Positions 50,079 to 59,974 of a DNA stretch of 64,000 nt are shown piece after piece. The translations under genes were made by a program, and so were the position numbers. The notes under the pieces are model-generated. The model was not told where the DNA came from, did not search any database, and worked only from the letters and a program-made list of their open reading frames with translations. Location: contig NZ_JABFDK010000001.1 of the NCBI RefSeq assembly GCF_013403865.1, positions 124,001 to 188,000 of the forward strand, in the 5' to 3' direction. This stretch comes from Winogradskyella costae. Lineage in GTDB: Bacteria; Bacteroidota; Bacteroidia; Flavobacteriales; Flavobacteriaceae. Positions within the stretch are counted from its first letter, which is position 1. Each line of letters opens with the position of its first letter.

Positions 50079-52895
50079 TTATTCTTGATGTGAAGCTTCT
50101 GGCTTTAAAATAAACTCGGCATAATTACTCATATTAAAATAAGTATTAGCTGCATCTTTAAACATATTAGAGTCAATATTATTTATTTCTGCTTCAGAGT
50201 CTAAAATAGATTCTAATTTTAAATCATATTTAACTGCTTCTCTTAATTTATTTATCCAGTAGGCATTGATTTCTAAGAACTCCTTATAATTAGCTAATTC
50301 AGCCTCTTTTATTTTATGCAGATCCGCTTCTGTAGCTCCATCTTTTTGGATTTTTTCAATTTCTTCTAAAACTTTACTCACTAATTTCTCTACATTATTT
50401 GGGTCGCAAGTAAAACGTATATTCATTCTATACCAACCGTAAGGTATGTCGGATGCATAACCAGCAACTTGTACGCCATAAACACCAGACATTTTTTCTC
50501 GCATTTCTTCAGTAAGTTTAATTTTAAGCAATTTACCAAGTAAACTTAGCTTCGTCTTTTCTTTAAGAGAAAAGTCAAAATTATTAGTAAATCGCATGTC
50601 TACAATACTTTTATCTTCAACTCCTTTTAAAAACGTCTTTTTAACAACTGTATTAGTATAGCGCATTCCAATATCTTTCCATGTGCTCTCTTTTTCTAGA
50701 TCCGATGGCAGACTTCCTAAGTATTTTGTTGTAAACTCTTTTAAGTTTTTAAGATTAAAACTACCAACAAAAACAAAGGTAAACCCATTAGCTGATGCCA
50801 AACGCTCTTTATAAAACTCAAATGCCTCGTCGATATTTAATCCATCCTCAATCTGTTGTACTGTTAAAGGCATTCCTCTAAGATGGCCTTTGGTCATAAT
50901 TTCACTTATCTGATTATCAAAGAAATTCCCTGGACTTTTATCTTGATCTTTATAAATGGATTTTAAGTTTGCTTTTTTCGAATTAAAAACACCTTCGTCC
51001 TTGTTCGGGTTTGTGATATACAAATTGACCATTTGCAACATGGTCTCTAAGTCTTTTGACGAACTTGAACCAGAGAACAAATCATCGTAGAACGTAATGT
51101 TTGGAGTAACTTTTACTGTTTTCCCCATATTCAATTTGTTGAGGTTTGTTTCAGATATTCCATTAACACCACTAGAGCCAATAATATTTCCTGCATTTCT
51201 AGCTGAAACATATAGAGAATCTGGAGCCAAAGAACTCCCTCCGGGTCTAAATCCACTCATGGAAATTAAGTCGTTCTGAAATTTAGTAGGCTTAGCAATT
51301 ATAGTGATTCCATTTGCTAGTTTCCACGTCGTAACATCAACATCTTCGTTATAGGTTTCGCTAATAACTTTTCCAGGCTTTGGCTCATTGGTCATTAATT
51401 TAATATCACTAAGCTCGTCTTCATAAGCTTCAAGAGGCTGTAGACTAACCTTTTTAAGTATATCTTCAATGTCTTCTTCGGTAGGTAATTTTAAATTTTC
51501 TTTGTCAATAGCATTTAATACGACTGCCACATTATCCTCTTTTATCCATTCTTTACTTAAATTATTGATCTCTTCGACTGTAACCGTTGGAAAAATTTCT
51601 TTATAAAACTGATAAATAAATTCATCACTGGGAATGGCTTTATTATCTGTAAAATTATCTATATACTGTTCTATATAATATTTTGTTGAAATTTTACCAG
51701 TCTCTTTTCTACGCATATCTGCACCGTTTAACAACTGTTCTTTAAAACGATTAAGCTCTGTATTAGTGAATCCGAACCTTTTAACGCGTTCACTCTCTAC
51801 TAATAATGCTTCGATACCTTCTGGTATATTATTTTCTTTAAGACTCGCTTTTAATAAAAAAGCATCTTTATTCCCTAAAAAATTACCAATACCTGCTATT
51901 GCACTTAAGAAAGGTGCATCAGGTTGTAGTCCAATTTCATTTAATCTTTGACGTAACATTGCGGAATACAAATATTTTAAGACCTCATTACGATAGTCAT
52001 TAAGTGTTACTACTTCTGTTTCATCTTTTTTGCTATATAAAGAAATACTCACACCCGAAGCTTCTTTATCTGTAATTACAGTAATAACAGGTTCTTTGTT
52101 ATCAGGGATCTCATAATAAACTCTTTCTTTTGGGGTATCAGTAAGTTGAATACCCCCGAATAATTCTTTTACTTTTTTCTCTGTTTTAAGCACATCGAAA
52201 TCTCCCACTAATACCAAAGCCATTAAATCTGGACGATACCAATCTTTGTAGAAACGCTTCATGGCATCATATTCAGAATTTAAAATAACATCTGTTGTAC
52301 CGATTGGTAATCGCTGAGCATATCTCGAATTATTGGTTATTTTGGGGATAGACTGATAATACATACGCATTGGTGCACCACTTCTGGCTCTAAGCTCTTC
52401 TGCCACAATTCCTCTTTCATTATCAATCTCTTCATCTTCAAAGGTAATACCGTCTGCCCAATCTCTTAAAACCTGTAAACTCGTATTAAACGTTTCTTCA
52501 TCGGTTGGCACAGATAATTTATAAACCGTTTCATCAAAACCAGTGTGCGCATTTAAGTCAGCCCCAAATTCAACACCAAGGCCTTGTAAATAATTAATAA
52601 GTTCATTTTTCTCGAAACTTTTAGTTCCATTAAAAGCCATGTGCTCTACAAAATGCGCTAAACCTTGTTGGTCATCTTCCTCTAAAATAGAACCTGCATT
52701 GATAACAAGTCTTAATTCTGCTTTATTTTTAGGTTTTGCGTTTTGCTTTATATAATAAGTTAGCCCATTTGCCAGTTTGCCTATTTTTACTGTTGGGTCT
52801 GTAGGTATTTTACGCTTTAAATCCTTCATTTGAGCCGACAGACTAAAACTTAAAAAGAGCAAAAGTGTTATTAAAATTACTGTTCTATTTTTCAT
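50079..52895 (-). CDS. M16 family zinc peptidase, two-lobed
   Basis: 938 residues with a signal peptide. The inverted zinc motif HFVEH (H81, E84, H85) in GLAHFVEHMAFNGTKSF, with the third ligand glutamate in the downstream helix. The two M16 halves are both present, as in pitrilysin-type proteins of about 900+ residues. Likely periplasmic and active on oligopeptides. Downstream of a SusC/SusD pair on the same strand, which suggests that peptides taken up by that system are its substrate. Confidence 0.9.
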   Translation of the reverse strand: MKNRTVILITLLLFLSFSLSAQMKDLKRKIPTDPTVKIGKLANGLTYYIKQNAKPKNKAELRLVINAGSILEEDDQQGLAHFVEHMAFNGTKSFEKNELINYLQGLGVEFGADLNAHTGFDETVYKLSVPTDEETFNTSLQVLRDWADGITFEDEEIDNERGIVAEELRARSGAPMRMYYQSIPKITNNSRYAQRLPIGTTDVILNSEYDAMKRFYKDWYRPDLMALVLVGDFDVLKTEKKVKELFGGIQLTDTPKERVYYEIPDNKEPVITVITDKEASGVSISLYSKKDETEVVTLNDYRNEVLKYLYSAMLRQRLNEIGLQPDAPFLSAIAGIGNFLGNKDAFLLKASLKENNIPEGIEALLVESERVKRFGFTNTELNRFKEQLLNGADMRRKETGKISTKYYIEQYIDNFTDNKAIPSDEFIYQFYKEIFPTVTVEEINNLSKEWIKEDNVAVVLNAIDKENLKLPTEEDIEDILKKVSLQPLEAYEDELSDIKLMTNEPKPGKVISETYNEDVDVTTWKLANGITIIAKPTKFQNDLISMSGFRPGGSSLAPDSLYVSARNAGNIIGSSGVNGISETNLNKLNMGKTVKVTPNITFYDDLFSGSSSSKDLETMLQMVNLYITNPNKDEGVFNSKKANLKSIYKDQDKSPGNFFDNQISEIMTKGHLRGMPLTVQQIEDGLNIDEAFEFYKERLASANGFTFVFVGSFNLKNLKEFTTKYLGSLPSDLEKESTWKDIGMRYTNTVVKKTFLKGVEDKSIVDMRFTNNFDFSLKEKTKLSLLGKLLKIKLTEEMREKMSGVYGVQVAGYASDIPYGWYRMNIRFTCDPNNVEKLVSKVLEEIEKIQKDGATEADLHKIKEAELANYKEFLEINAYWINKLREAVKYDLKLESILDSEAEINNIDSNMFKDAANTYFNMSNYAEFILKPEASHQE

Positions 52896-53080
52896 GAATT
52901 GTTGTTATTAAAATTATTTGTGAGCCTTAAAATTTTTCAATATTATTCTAATGGGTAGCTTAACTTGTAAGTATCCATCGTAGTAAAATCTTAAATCGTT
53001 TGTAAAAACAGAGTCTTAAATTCTTCGAAAAGAACATTAAAACTCTGCTAGGGTAATCTATTGAGACTAATCAATATTTG

Positions 53081-54427
53081 TTATTCGTAACCAGGATTTT
53101 GATCTGTGAATGTAATGGAGCCATTACCATTTATTTCCTCTTCAGGAATAGGCAGAATATACTGGTTAGAACTTATTATAGAAGGTTTAAGCGTCATTGC
53201 TTTATTAAAACGAATAGCAGCAAACCATTCACTTCCATTCTCAAACGCAAGCTCCCGTGCGACTTCATTAAAAATGTCGTCTTTAAGTTCCTCGATATTT
53301 GCAGCTGAAGTATTACCAATACCTGCGCGATTTCTAATAACATTTAGCGGAGTACTAGCGTCAACTAAAGATGCTCCACTAAAAGCTAAGCCTTCTGCTT
53401 TTGTTAAATACATCTCTGCAAGACGTAAGAAATAAGTAGGTCTAAACACCGCTTCATTATTTGTTTTCAAAATATCAGAATCGTTATAAGTAAAATCCTT
53501 TCTAGGATCCGTATCCATAATAGTAGTGAACCAATTATCAGTTGGAGGAATACCAGAATAAAAGCGTTTACGATTGTTATCTTCTGTATCTGAATTTGCA
53601 TCTCGATACGTCATTAAAATCATTTCTGAAGAATTTAAACCTTGACTAAAAACAGATTCAAAATCGGGCTCTAAGCTTGTTGTACCATCGTTAATCACTT
53701 CGTCTGCTAAAGCTGCGGCTTCTCCATATTTACCTTGATATAACAACACTTTTGCTTTTAAAGCTTTTGCTGCTGTTTTTGAGGCACGATAGGTCACTGA
53801 ATAATCTGGTGCATCTAAAATTGCGGCATCTAAATCTAATAGTATTTGCTCATAACATTCTGCAACCGTATTTCTTGCCTTATTTCTAGTAACAAAATTG
53901 CTAGGCTCCGTTCGTAAAACAACACCCAAATTACTACTTTCATCAAAAAACTGACCATAATATCTAAGTGCATCAAACGTAGACATTGCTCTCAAAAAAC
54001 GTGCTTCTCCAACTATTTCTTTCCTGGAAGTCTCTGAAATTAAATCCTCAGAAAGTTGGTTGGTTTGTTCTATGGTATTATTTGCAATATCCATTGTTTT
54101 ATAAAACATTAACCAATAATCTCTAACGTAGATATTATCAAATTCTAATGAATTACTAGAAAACTGAATATGACTTGTTCCTGCTCCAGAACCATTCATA
54201 GATCCTATCATGGCACTAGGAATTAACTCTGAAAACATATAATATTTATCATTAATTCTAGATGTTATTGTTGTATAAACACCATTTAGTAGCGCTCTTG
54301 CATCTGTTTCGCTTTGCACCACGTTTTCTTCTACTAAATTGTTTGGGGGATCATTTTCTAAAACATCAACTAATTCGCAAGATGTAAAGAGACATATAAC
54401 TAGACTATAAATAATTGTTTTTTTCAT
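53081..54427 (-). CDS. SusD/RagB-family nutrient-binding lipoprotein
   Basis: 448 residues. Signal peptide with lipobox LFTSCEL. TPR-like helices of the SusD family: RFLRAMSTFDALRYYGQFF, AEMYLTKAEGLAFSG, RNRAGIGNTSAANIEELKDDIFNEVARELAFENGSEWFAAIRFNKA, and the ending ILPIPEEEINGNGSITFTDQNPGYE. It caps the SusC transporter at the cell surface and captures substrate. It starts 14 bases after the SusC stop. Confidence 0.93.
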   Translation of the reverse strand: MKKTIIYSLVICLFTSCELVDVLENDPPNNLVEENVVQSETDARALLNGVYTTITSRINDKYYMFSELIPSAMIGSMNGSGAGTSHIQFSSNSLEFDNIYVRDYWLMFYKTMDIANNTIEQTNQLSEDLISETSRKEIVGEARFLRAMSTFDALRYYGQFFDESSNLGVVLRTEPSNFVTRNKARNTVAECYEQILLDLDAAILDAPDYSVTYRASKTAAKALKAKVLLYQGKYGEAAALADEVINDGTTSLEPDFESVFSQGLNSSEMILMTYRDANSDTEDNNRKRFYSGIPPTDNWFTTIMDTDPRKDFTYNDSDILKTNNEAVFRPTYFLRLAEMYLTKAEGLAFSGASLVDASTPLNVIRNRAGIGNTSAANIEELKDDIFNEVARELAFENGSEWFAAIRFNKAMTLKPSIISSNQYILPIPEEEINGNGSITFTDQNPGYE

Positions 54428-54440
54428 AATTTAATTTTTT

Positions 54441-57400
54441 TTAAAATGCAATATTTAATCCCATTGTGAATACTTTTGAAATAGGGAAACGATTATTATC
54501 TCTACCAGAACTAATATCATTATTAAATAAATTAGAAGCTTCTGGATCTGCACCGGGATAATCCGTTATTGTAAATAAGTTTTGAGCAGAGAAAAATATA
54601 GACATCGTATCTAAAAATTGAAGTTGTTCAATATCCTTTTTCGAAAACGTATAACTAAAGCTTAACGTTTTTAATCTAATGTAAGAAGCATCATAAACGT
54701 AATGAGAAGATGTTCTATCATTATTATTTGGGTCGTAATAAACCGATCGAGGTATATTGGTGTCTCTATTCTCTGGAGTCCATGCATTTAAAACACTAGT
54801 TTCCTTATTCTCACCAATAAATGTACTTCCAAAATTTGTCCCTCTAGCTAAACCAAAAGCTTCAATGTCATTACCTACTGAAAACGTAAAGAAGGTAGAC
54901 AATGCAAACCCTTTATACTGAAATGTATTATTAAACCCTCCAAAGAAATCTGGTTGCGTATCTCCTATAACTGTTTGATCTAAGTTGGTTATGATACCAT
55001 CTGGGACGCCGTCTGGCCCTGTTAAATCTTTAAATTTTAAATCACCTGGAGCGGTTTGAATATTTTGATAAACTCCTGAAGGCGAACCTGCATTTAAAGC
55101 ATCGATAGCATTTTGATCTTGAAAAAGACCCTCAGCAACATAACCATAAATTAATCCTATTGGACTTCCTTCTTTTAAGCGTCCTCCTCCTGGAAAACCT
55201 GTTAAGAAGCCATCTTCATCTCTAAAATCATCAGAGATTTTGGTTAATTTATTTTCGTTTTTACTGATGTTGAATGATACATTCCAATTAAAATTCTTAG
55301 AGGTTATAATGTCTCCTTTTAGTTCTAGCTCAACACCTGAATTTTTGGTATTACCAATATTAGCAATAATCCTGTTATAACCGGTATTTCCTGGCGTTAT
55401 TGAGGTAAATAAAGCATCTTTTGTTTCTTTAGAATAATATCCGACACCTCCACTAAATCTTCCTCTAAAAAGAGTGAAATCAAGACCGAAATCTATTTGT
55501 TCAGTTCTCTCCCATTTTAATTTATCATTCCCTAATTGGGTTATAATAACAGATGGATCTGGCCCATAATCTTCTCCTTCAAAAAGCGTTCGCCACGCGT
55601 AATCTCCAAAATCTTGTTGCCCAGTAGTTCCTATACTTGCTCTCAATTTTAATTCGTCAATAAAATCAACATTTATCAAAAACTCTTCATTTGAAAGTCT
55701 CCAAGCCGCAGCTGCTGCAGGAAAAAACGCATACTGATTATCCTTTGCAAACTTTGAAGAACCATCTACTCTTGCAGATAACGTCAATAAATATTTGTCA
55801 TCAAAATCATAATTAACACGTCCAAAATAAGAGGCTAACCCTGAATAAGTTTCATATGATGATCCATCTGAAAAAACGGTAGCACTCGATATATTTGTTA
55901 ATACCTCATTAGAAAAACCTTCTCCCCAAACTTTTACATTTGATATTTTATTCTTTTCAAAAGAAGCTCCGATAACTGCACTAATATTATGCTTTCCGAT
56001 CAATTTATCATAGGATAAGGTATTTTGAAATAACGTACTTGCGCTACGACTCCTACTTTCTTGGGCATAACCGTCTCCATTACCTATATTACGATCCCAA
56101 CCACCAACAAACGTAAATTCGGGATAAAAACTCTTTTGATTACCATCATTATAATTCAAAGAGAATAAAGTTTTAAAATTTAATCCTTCTGCCAGTTTTA
56201 ATTCTGTATATATAGACCCTAATAATAAAAATGTTTTATTATTATTAAGTGCTTTAGAACGGGCTACTGGATTTTCTTGCGTATACTGTGGTGAAAAAGA
56301 ATAATTTCCATCTGTATCAAAAACTGGTACATCTGGTCTAAAATCATAAATGAGCTGTGTAAGTCCTCCGTCTACAGCGTCTTGATCAGAAGAAGATATA
56401 TTTACCTTAGAACCAAAGGTCCAATTGTCATTAATTTTAGTATCAAGATTAGTCGAAAAATTATATCTATTGAACCCTGTGTTATTATAAACACCATCTT
56501 GAGTATTAACTCCTAATGTCATAGAGTATCTAGACTTTTCTGAACCACCACGTATATTTAAATTATAGTTACTAGATATTGGAGCCCCAGGACTCAACTC
56601 ATCTTCCCAATTTGTATCTGCATCACCAAAATAAGAACCATCCAATACCGACCTAGTAAATGCATCATCTCTTGTGCCGCTCCCTACAGCAGTTGTTAAA
56701 ATATTTCTAAACTGACTCGCATTTAAAACATCTAAGGTTTGCGCACTTTGAGTACTTGTAGAGATATTAAGTTGAAATTTTGTTTTACTAGAAAATGTAC
56801 CTTGTCTTGTGTTTATAATTATAACTCCATTAGCCGCTCTTGATCCGTAAATAGCAGCTGCAGATGCATCTTTTAAAACACTGATAGATTCAATATCTGA
56901 AGTATTAATATTACCGATAGGTGTGCTAATGCCTTCTTGATTTAATTCTGACCCCAAATTATTACCTTCTGAGCCGCCTGTAGGAATATTACTATTCGGA
57001 GCTACAGGAATTCCATCAATAACATATAAGGGTTGATTTGATCCTAATAAAGAAGTGGTTCCTCTAATTCTTATTCTAGCTGCTGCACCTGGCTGTCCTG
57101 ATGAGCTTGTAACATTAACACCCGCAATCTGTCCTTGCAACGCATTATCTAGATTTACAGTAGGTGCCTGACTTGTAATATTTTTCATATCAACAGTCCC
57201 TACAGAACCCGTTAAATTTTCTCTTTTAACTTTCCCGTAACCAATTATAACCGCCTCCTCAAGCCCTGTAACTGATTCTTGTAATACTATATTTATAATA
57301 TCACCATTTTTAGCTTCAATTTCCTTTGTTTCATATCCGATAAATGACACGACCATTGTCACAGCACTTTGAGATATGCTTAAACTGTAATTTCCATCTA

Positions 57401-57893
57401 AATCAGTAATAACACCATTATTTGTACCTTTTTCGAGTACTGTTGCTCCTGGTAGTGACATCCCATTTTTATCTCTTACTGTTCCTGTAATCTTACTCTG
57501 AGCTACAGACGCATTCAATTTGATTGGGTTTTCCTGATTTCTACGTAAAACAATCTGCTTTTTAACAATACGATAATCGATGTCCGTATTATCAAATATC
57601 GTTTTTAAAACACTCGATAGTTTCTCATTTTTTGTAGAAATATTTAGAAGCTTATCTTTATCTAAAATAGTTTTTTCATACAAAAATTTAAAATCAGTCT
57701 TTTTCTCTATTTGACTTAAAATAGATTCTAATTTCATCTCATTACAATCCAATGATATTTTAACATTTTGGGAATTTGATGTTGCATGGATTTGCAATAA
57801 AGTAAAAAAAAGCAAAATGGAAGTGAGCTTCATTTTTAAACTTAGTTTAGGGAGATATAGCATTTCACCTATCTCAATGATATTTTTTTGCAT
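54441..57893 (-). CDS. SusC/RagA TonB-dependent transporter with STN signalling domain
   Basis: 1150 residues. Signal peptide, then an STN domain (about 44-118, VKISLDCNEMKLESILSQIEKKTDF), a carboxypeptidase-D-like domain (about 135-212, ITGTVRDKNGMSLPGATVLEKGTNNGVITDLDGNYSL), the SusC plug (GLEEAVIIGYGKVKRENLTGSVGTV ... RIRGTTSLLGSNQPLYVIDGIPV) and the 22-strand barrel ending SKVFTMGLNIAF. STN in a SusC lets the transporter signal to an inner-membrane FecR. The FecR and sigma genes lie just upstream. Confidence 0.95.
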   Translation of the reverse strand: MQKNIIEIGEMLYLPKLSLKMKLTSILLFFTLLQIHATSNSQNVKISLDCNEMKLESILSQIEKKTDFKFLYEKTILDKDKLLNISTKNEKLSSVLKTIFDNTDIDYRIVKKQIVLRRNQENPIKLNASVAQSKITGTVRDKNGMSLPGATVLEKGTNNGVITDLDGNYSLSISQSAVTMVVSFIGYETKEIEAKNGDIINIVLQESVTGLEEAVIIGYGKVKRENLTGSVGTVDMKNITSQAPTVNLDNALQGQIAGVNVTSSSGQPGAAARIRIRGTTSLLGSNQPLYVIDGIPVAPNSNIPTGGSEGNNLGSELNQEGISTPIGNINTSDIESISVLKDASAAAIYGSRAANGVIIINTRQGTFSSKTKFQLNISTSTQSAQTLDVLNASQFRNILTTAVGSGTRDDAFTRSVLDGSYFGDADTNWEDELSPGAPISSNYNLNIRGGSEKSRYSMTLGVNTQDGVYNNTGFNRYNFSTNLDTKINDNWTFGSKVNISSSDQDAVDGGLTQLIYDFRPDVPVFDTDGNYSFSPQYTQENPVARSKALNNNKTFLLLGSIYTELKLAEGLNFKTLFSLNYNDGNQKSFYPEFTFVGGWDRNIGNGDGYAQESRSRSASTLFQNTLSYDKLIGKHNISAVIGASFEKNKISNVKVWGEGFSNEVLTNISSATVFSDGSSYETYSGLASYFGRVNYDFDDKYLLTLSARVDGSSKFAKDNQYAFFPAAAAAWRLSNEEFLINVDFIDELKLRASIGTTGQQDFGDYAWRTLFEGEDYGPDPSVIITQLGNDKLKWERTEQIDFGLDFTLFRGRFSGGVGYYSKETKDALFTSITPGNTGYNRIIANIGNTKNSGVELELKGDIITSKNFNWNVSFNISKNENKLTKISDDFRDEDGFLTGFPGGGRLKEGSPIGLIYGYVAEGLFQDQNAIDALNAGSPSGVYQNIQTAPGDLKFKDLTGPDGVPDGIITNLDQTVIGDTQPDFFGGFNNTFQYKGFALSTFFTFSVGNDIEAFGLARGTNFGSTFIGENKETSVLNAWTPENRDTNIPRSVYYDPNNNDRTSSHYVYDASYIRLKTLSFSYTFSKKDIEQLQFLDTMSIFFSAQNLFTITDYPGADPEASNLFNNDISSGRDNNRFPISKVFTMGLNIAF

Positions 57894-58067
57894 ACTTTTG
57901 ATTTGATTTTAATGTGTTAGACATGTAAATCACTTTTTTTAGATCGGGAAATGCTCCAACATTTTCCGATTTTTTCGTTATAGCTTAAAGATTGAGCCAC
58001 TATAATAAAATTAAAAGTAGATTTACTTAAATAGAAATATTTACATTTTAAGTTTATAGCATAGGCA

Positions 58068-59234
58068 TTATTTTTTATTAGAATTAATGATAATTGTATT
58101 TTTATTAAATAGATACGTAAAATTCCCTGAGTAGCTTAAGCTTTCCATCACTTGATCGATATCCTCATTATCAAATTTTGCTGTAAAAAATCTATTTTCC
58201 AATGATTTATCATGATTTACAAATTTGACATTATATTGTCTTTCTAGTTTCTTTAAAATAGCTTTGAACTCTACTTCCTTAAGAATAAGTCTACCTTTTA
58301 GCCAAGCTAAATGTGTCTCTACATCCGCTTCAGAAACTTGTATTTCACTATCCACTTTACTCCAAGCCGCTTTATACCCCGGCTTTAATAATGTTGTATT
58401 TTCTTCATTGTAAACCGCATTAGCTTTATAAACATTTACAGAACCTTCTACTAAAACGGTGTTTATATTTTCATCTTCTGGATACGACGAAATATTAAAC
58501 TCTGTACCTAATACACGCACATCTATTTCATTTGCATTAACTACAAATGGGTGCTTAGCATCTTTTGCAACCTTAAAAAATGCTTCACCTTCCAAAAATA
58601 CATTTCGGTTTTTTCCTTCAACAAAATTAACTGGGTATCTCAATGAGGATCCTGCGTTTACGTTTACAATTGTACCATCTGCTAATTTAACTTCGAACTT
58701 TTTACCATAAGGAACCGTTAGCGTATTGTAAACTAATACTGATTTTTTTTCTTTAGTAAAGTACTCAATTTTCTTTCCAGATTGTATTCCGATAACATTA
58801 CCTTCTTCATCTACAATATCATTAGAATCATTGTCATCAATAGTCTTCGTTTTTCCATTATCTAACTTAAGCGTTATAACTTCATTTGGAAAAATAAGTT
58901 TATCATTTTTGGTTGAATACAATTCTAGATAACCATAACCTAAAGACAAGAAAACAAGTATTAATGCAGCATATTTTAATAAAGATATCTTTCTCTTAGC
59001 CATACGCTTAGTCCTTTTATCTTTATTTATAAACTCTAAAACATGTAATTCTGTTTTATTAGAATCATACGTTTTCATATTATAGTTAATAGCATAATTA
59101 ACTTTTACAAAATCATTAAACAACTTCTCGTTTTTAGGGTTATCTAACCATAATGTTAGTGTATCTAATTCTTTTGAAGTTGCCTCATTTGTAAGGTACT
59201 TTACTATTATCTTTTTTATTTTTTTTGAAATCAT
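58068..59234 (-). CDS. FecR-family anti-sigma factor
   Basis: 388 residues. Cytoplasmic N-terminal region that would bind sigma, one transmembrane helix (ISLLKYAALILVFLSLGYGYLEL near 83-105), periplasmic FecR domain (TLTVPYGKKFEVKLADGTIVNVNAGSSLRYPVNF ... VNEIDVRVLGTEFNISSYP) and C-terminal DUF4974 (LILKEVEFKAILKKLERQYNVKF). It receives the STN signal from the SusC protein and controls the adjacent ECF sigma. It is divergent from that sigma gene, and 174 bases separate it from SusC. Confidence 0.93.
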   Translation of the reverse strand: MISKKIKKIIVKYLTNEATSKELDTLTLWLDNPKNEKLFNDFVKVNYAINYNMKTYDSNKTELHVLEFINKDKRTKRMAKRKISLLKYAALILVFLSLGYGYLELYSTKNDKLIFPNEVITLKLDNGKTKTIDDNDSNDIVDEEGNVIGIQSGKKIEYFTKEKKSVLVYNTLTVPYGKKFEVKLADGTIVNVNAGSSLRYPVNFVEGKNRNVFLEGEAFFKVAKDAKHPFVVNANEIDVRVLGTEFNISSYPEDENINTVLVEGSVNVYKANAVYNEENTTLLKPGYKAAWSKVDSEIQVSEADVETHLAWLKGRLILKEVEFKAILKKLERQYNVKFVNHDKSLENRFFTAKFDNEDIDQVMESLSYSGNFTYLFNKNTIIINSNKK

Positions 59235-59328
59235 CTATTCCAACTTCTTTATACTATAACGAAGGAAATCTTCACTACCCTTACTTATTCTTAAAATTTT
59301 TATTAATTTACCGTTGAAATTTTACATA
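59235..59328. promoter_or_regulatory. Divergent fecR/ECF sigma promoter region
   Basis: 94 bases between the start codons of the anti-sigma (minus) and sigma (plus) genes. Both promoters must lie here. No clear dyad or recognised ECF promoter word was found by eye. Confidence 0.35.
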
Positions 59329-59946
59329 ATGCTAGATTTTTCAAGAGATAATACAAAGTTAATTGAGGCGCTAAAAAGCGGAAACACAAATGCCTACACT
59401 TTTTTAGTGAAGCAGTACAACCAAAAATTATGTGTTTATGCTTTTAGTTTGTCGCATGATCATGATTTGGCTCAAGATATAGTTCAAAATGTATTTATTC
59501 GCACATGGCAACAACGCCATAAACTTAAAAGTGAATTTGTTATACACCGGTTTCTCTACAAATTAACCTATAATGAATTTATAGATCAATATCGTAAAAT
59601 GAAATCTACAATGGTTCTTGAGAAAAAATATATTGATGCTCTTGATACTATTTTGGAAGAAGAAGATAATAAACCTCGTTTTGAAAAATTAATTGATTTA
59701 GTAAAAACAGAAATAGAAAATCTGCCTCCAAAATGCAAGCAGACTTTTTTATTAAGTAAACAAGAAGGATTAACTAATATTGAAATTGCAGAATACCAAA
59801 ACGTTTCAATTAAAACAGTAGAAGCTCAAATAACAAAAGCATTTTCGATTATCCGTAAAAACACAAAGGAGAATACCAACAATATTATATTCTTGCTTTT
59901 TGGTAGGAGTTTTGACAAACTTTTAAATAAATCTAACACCCTTTAA
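59329..59946 (+). CDS. ECF sigma factor (RpoE-like, FecI group)
   Basis: About 205 residues from ATG 59329; a TTG at 59314 would add five residues. Sigma region 2: LKSGNTNAYTFLVKQYNQKLCVYAFSLSHDHDLAQDIVQNVFIRTWQ, and region 4: LPPKCKQTFLLSKQEGLTNIEIAEYQNVSIKTVEAQITKAFSIIRK. No region 3, so an ECF factor. It is the partner of the divergent FecR and should switch on the SusC/SusD/M16 genes when substrate binds. Confidence 0.93.
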   Translation: MLDFSRDNTKLIEALKSGNTNAYTFLVKQYNQKLCVYAFSLSHDHDLAQDIVQNVFIRTWQQRHKLKSEFVIHRFLYKLTYNEFIDQYRKMKSTMVLEKKYIDALDTILEEEDNKPRFEKLIDLVKTEIENLPPKCKQTFLLSKQEGLTNIEIAEYQNVSIKTVEAQITKAFSIIRKNTKENTNNIIFLLFGRSFDKLLNKSNTL

Positions 59947-59974
59947 TTTATTATATCTACATTTTGCTTTATAG

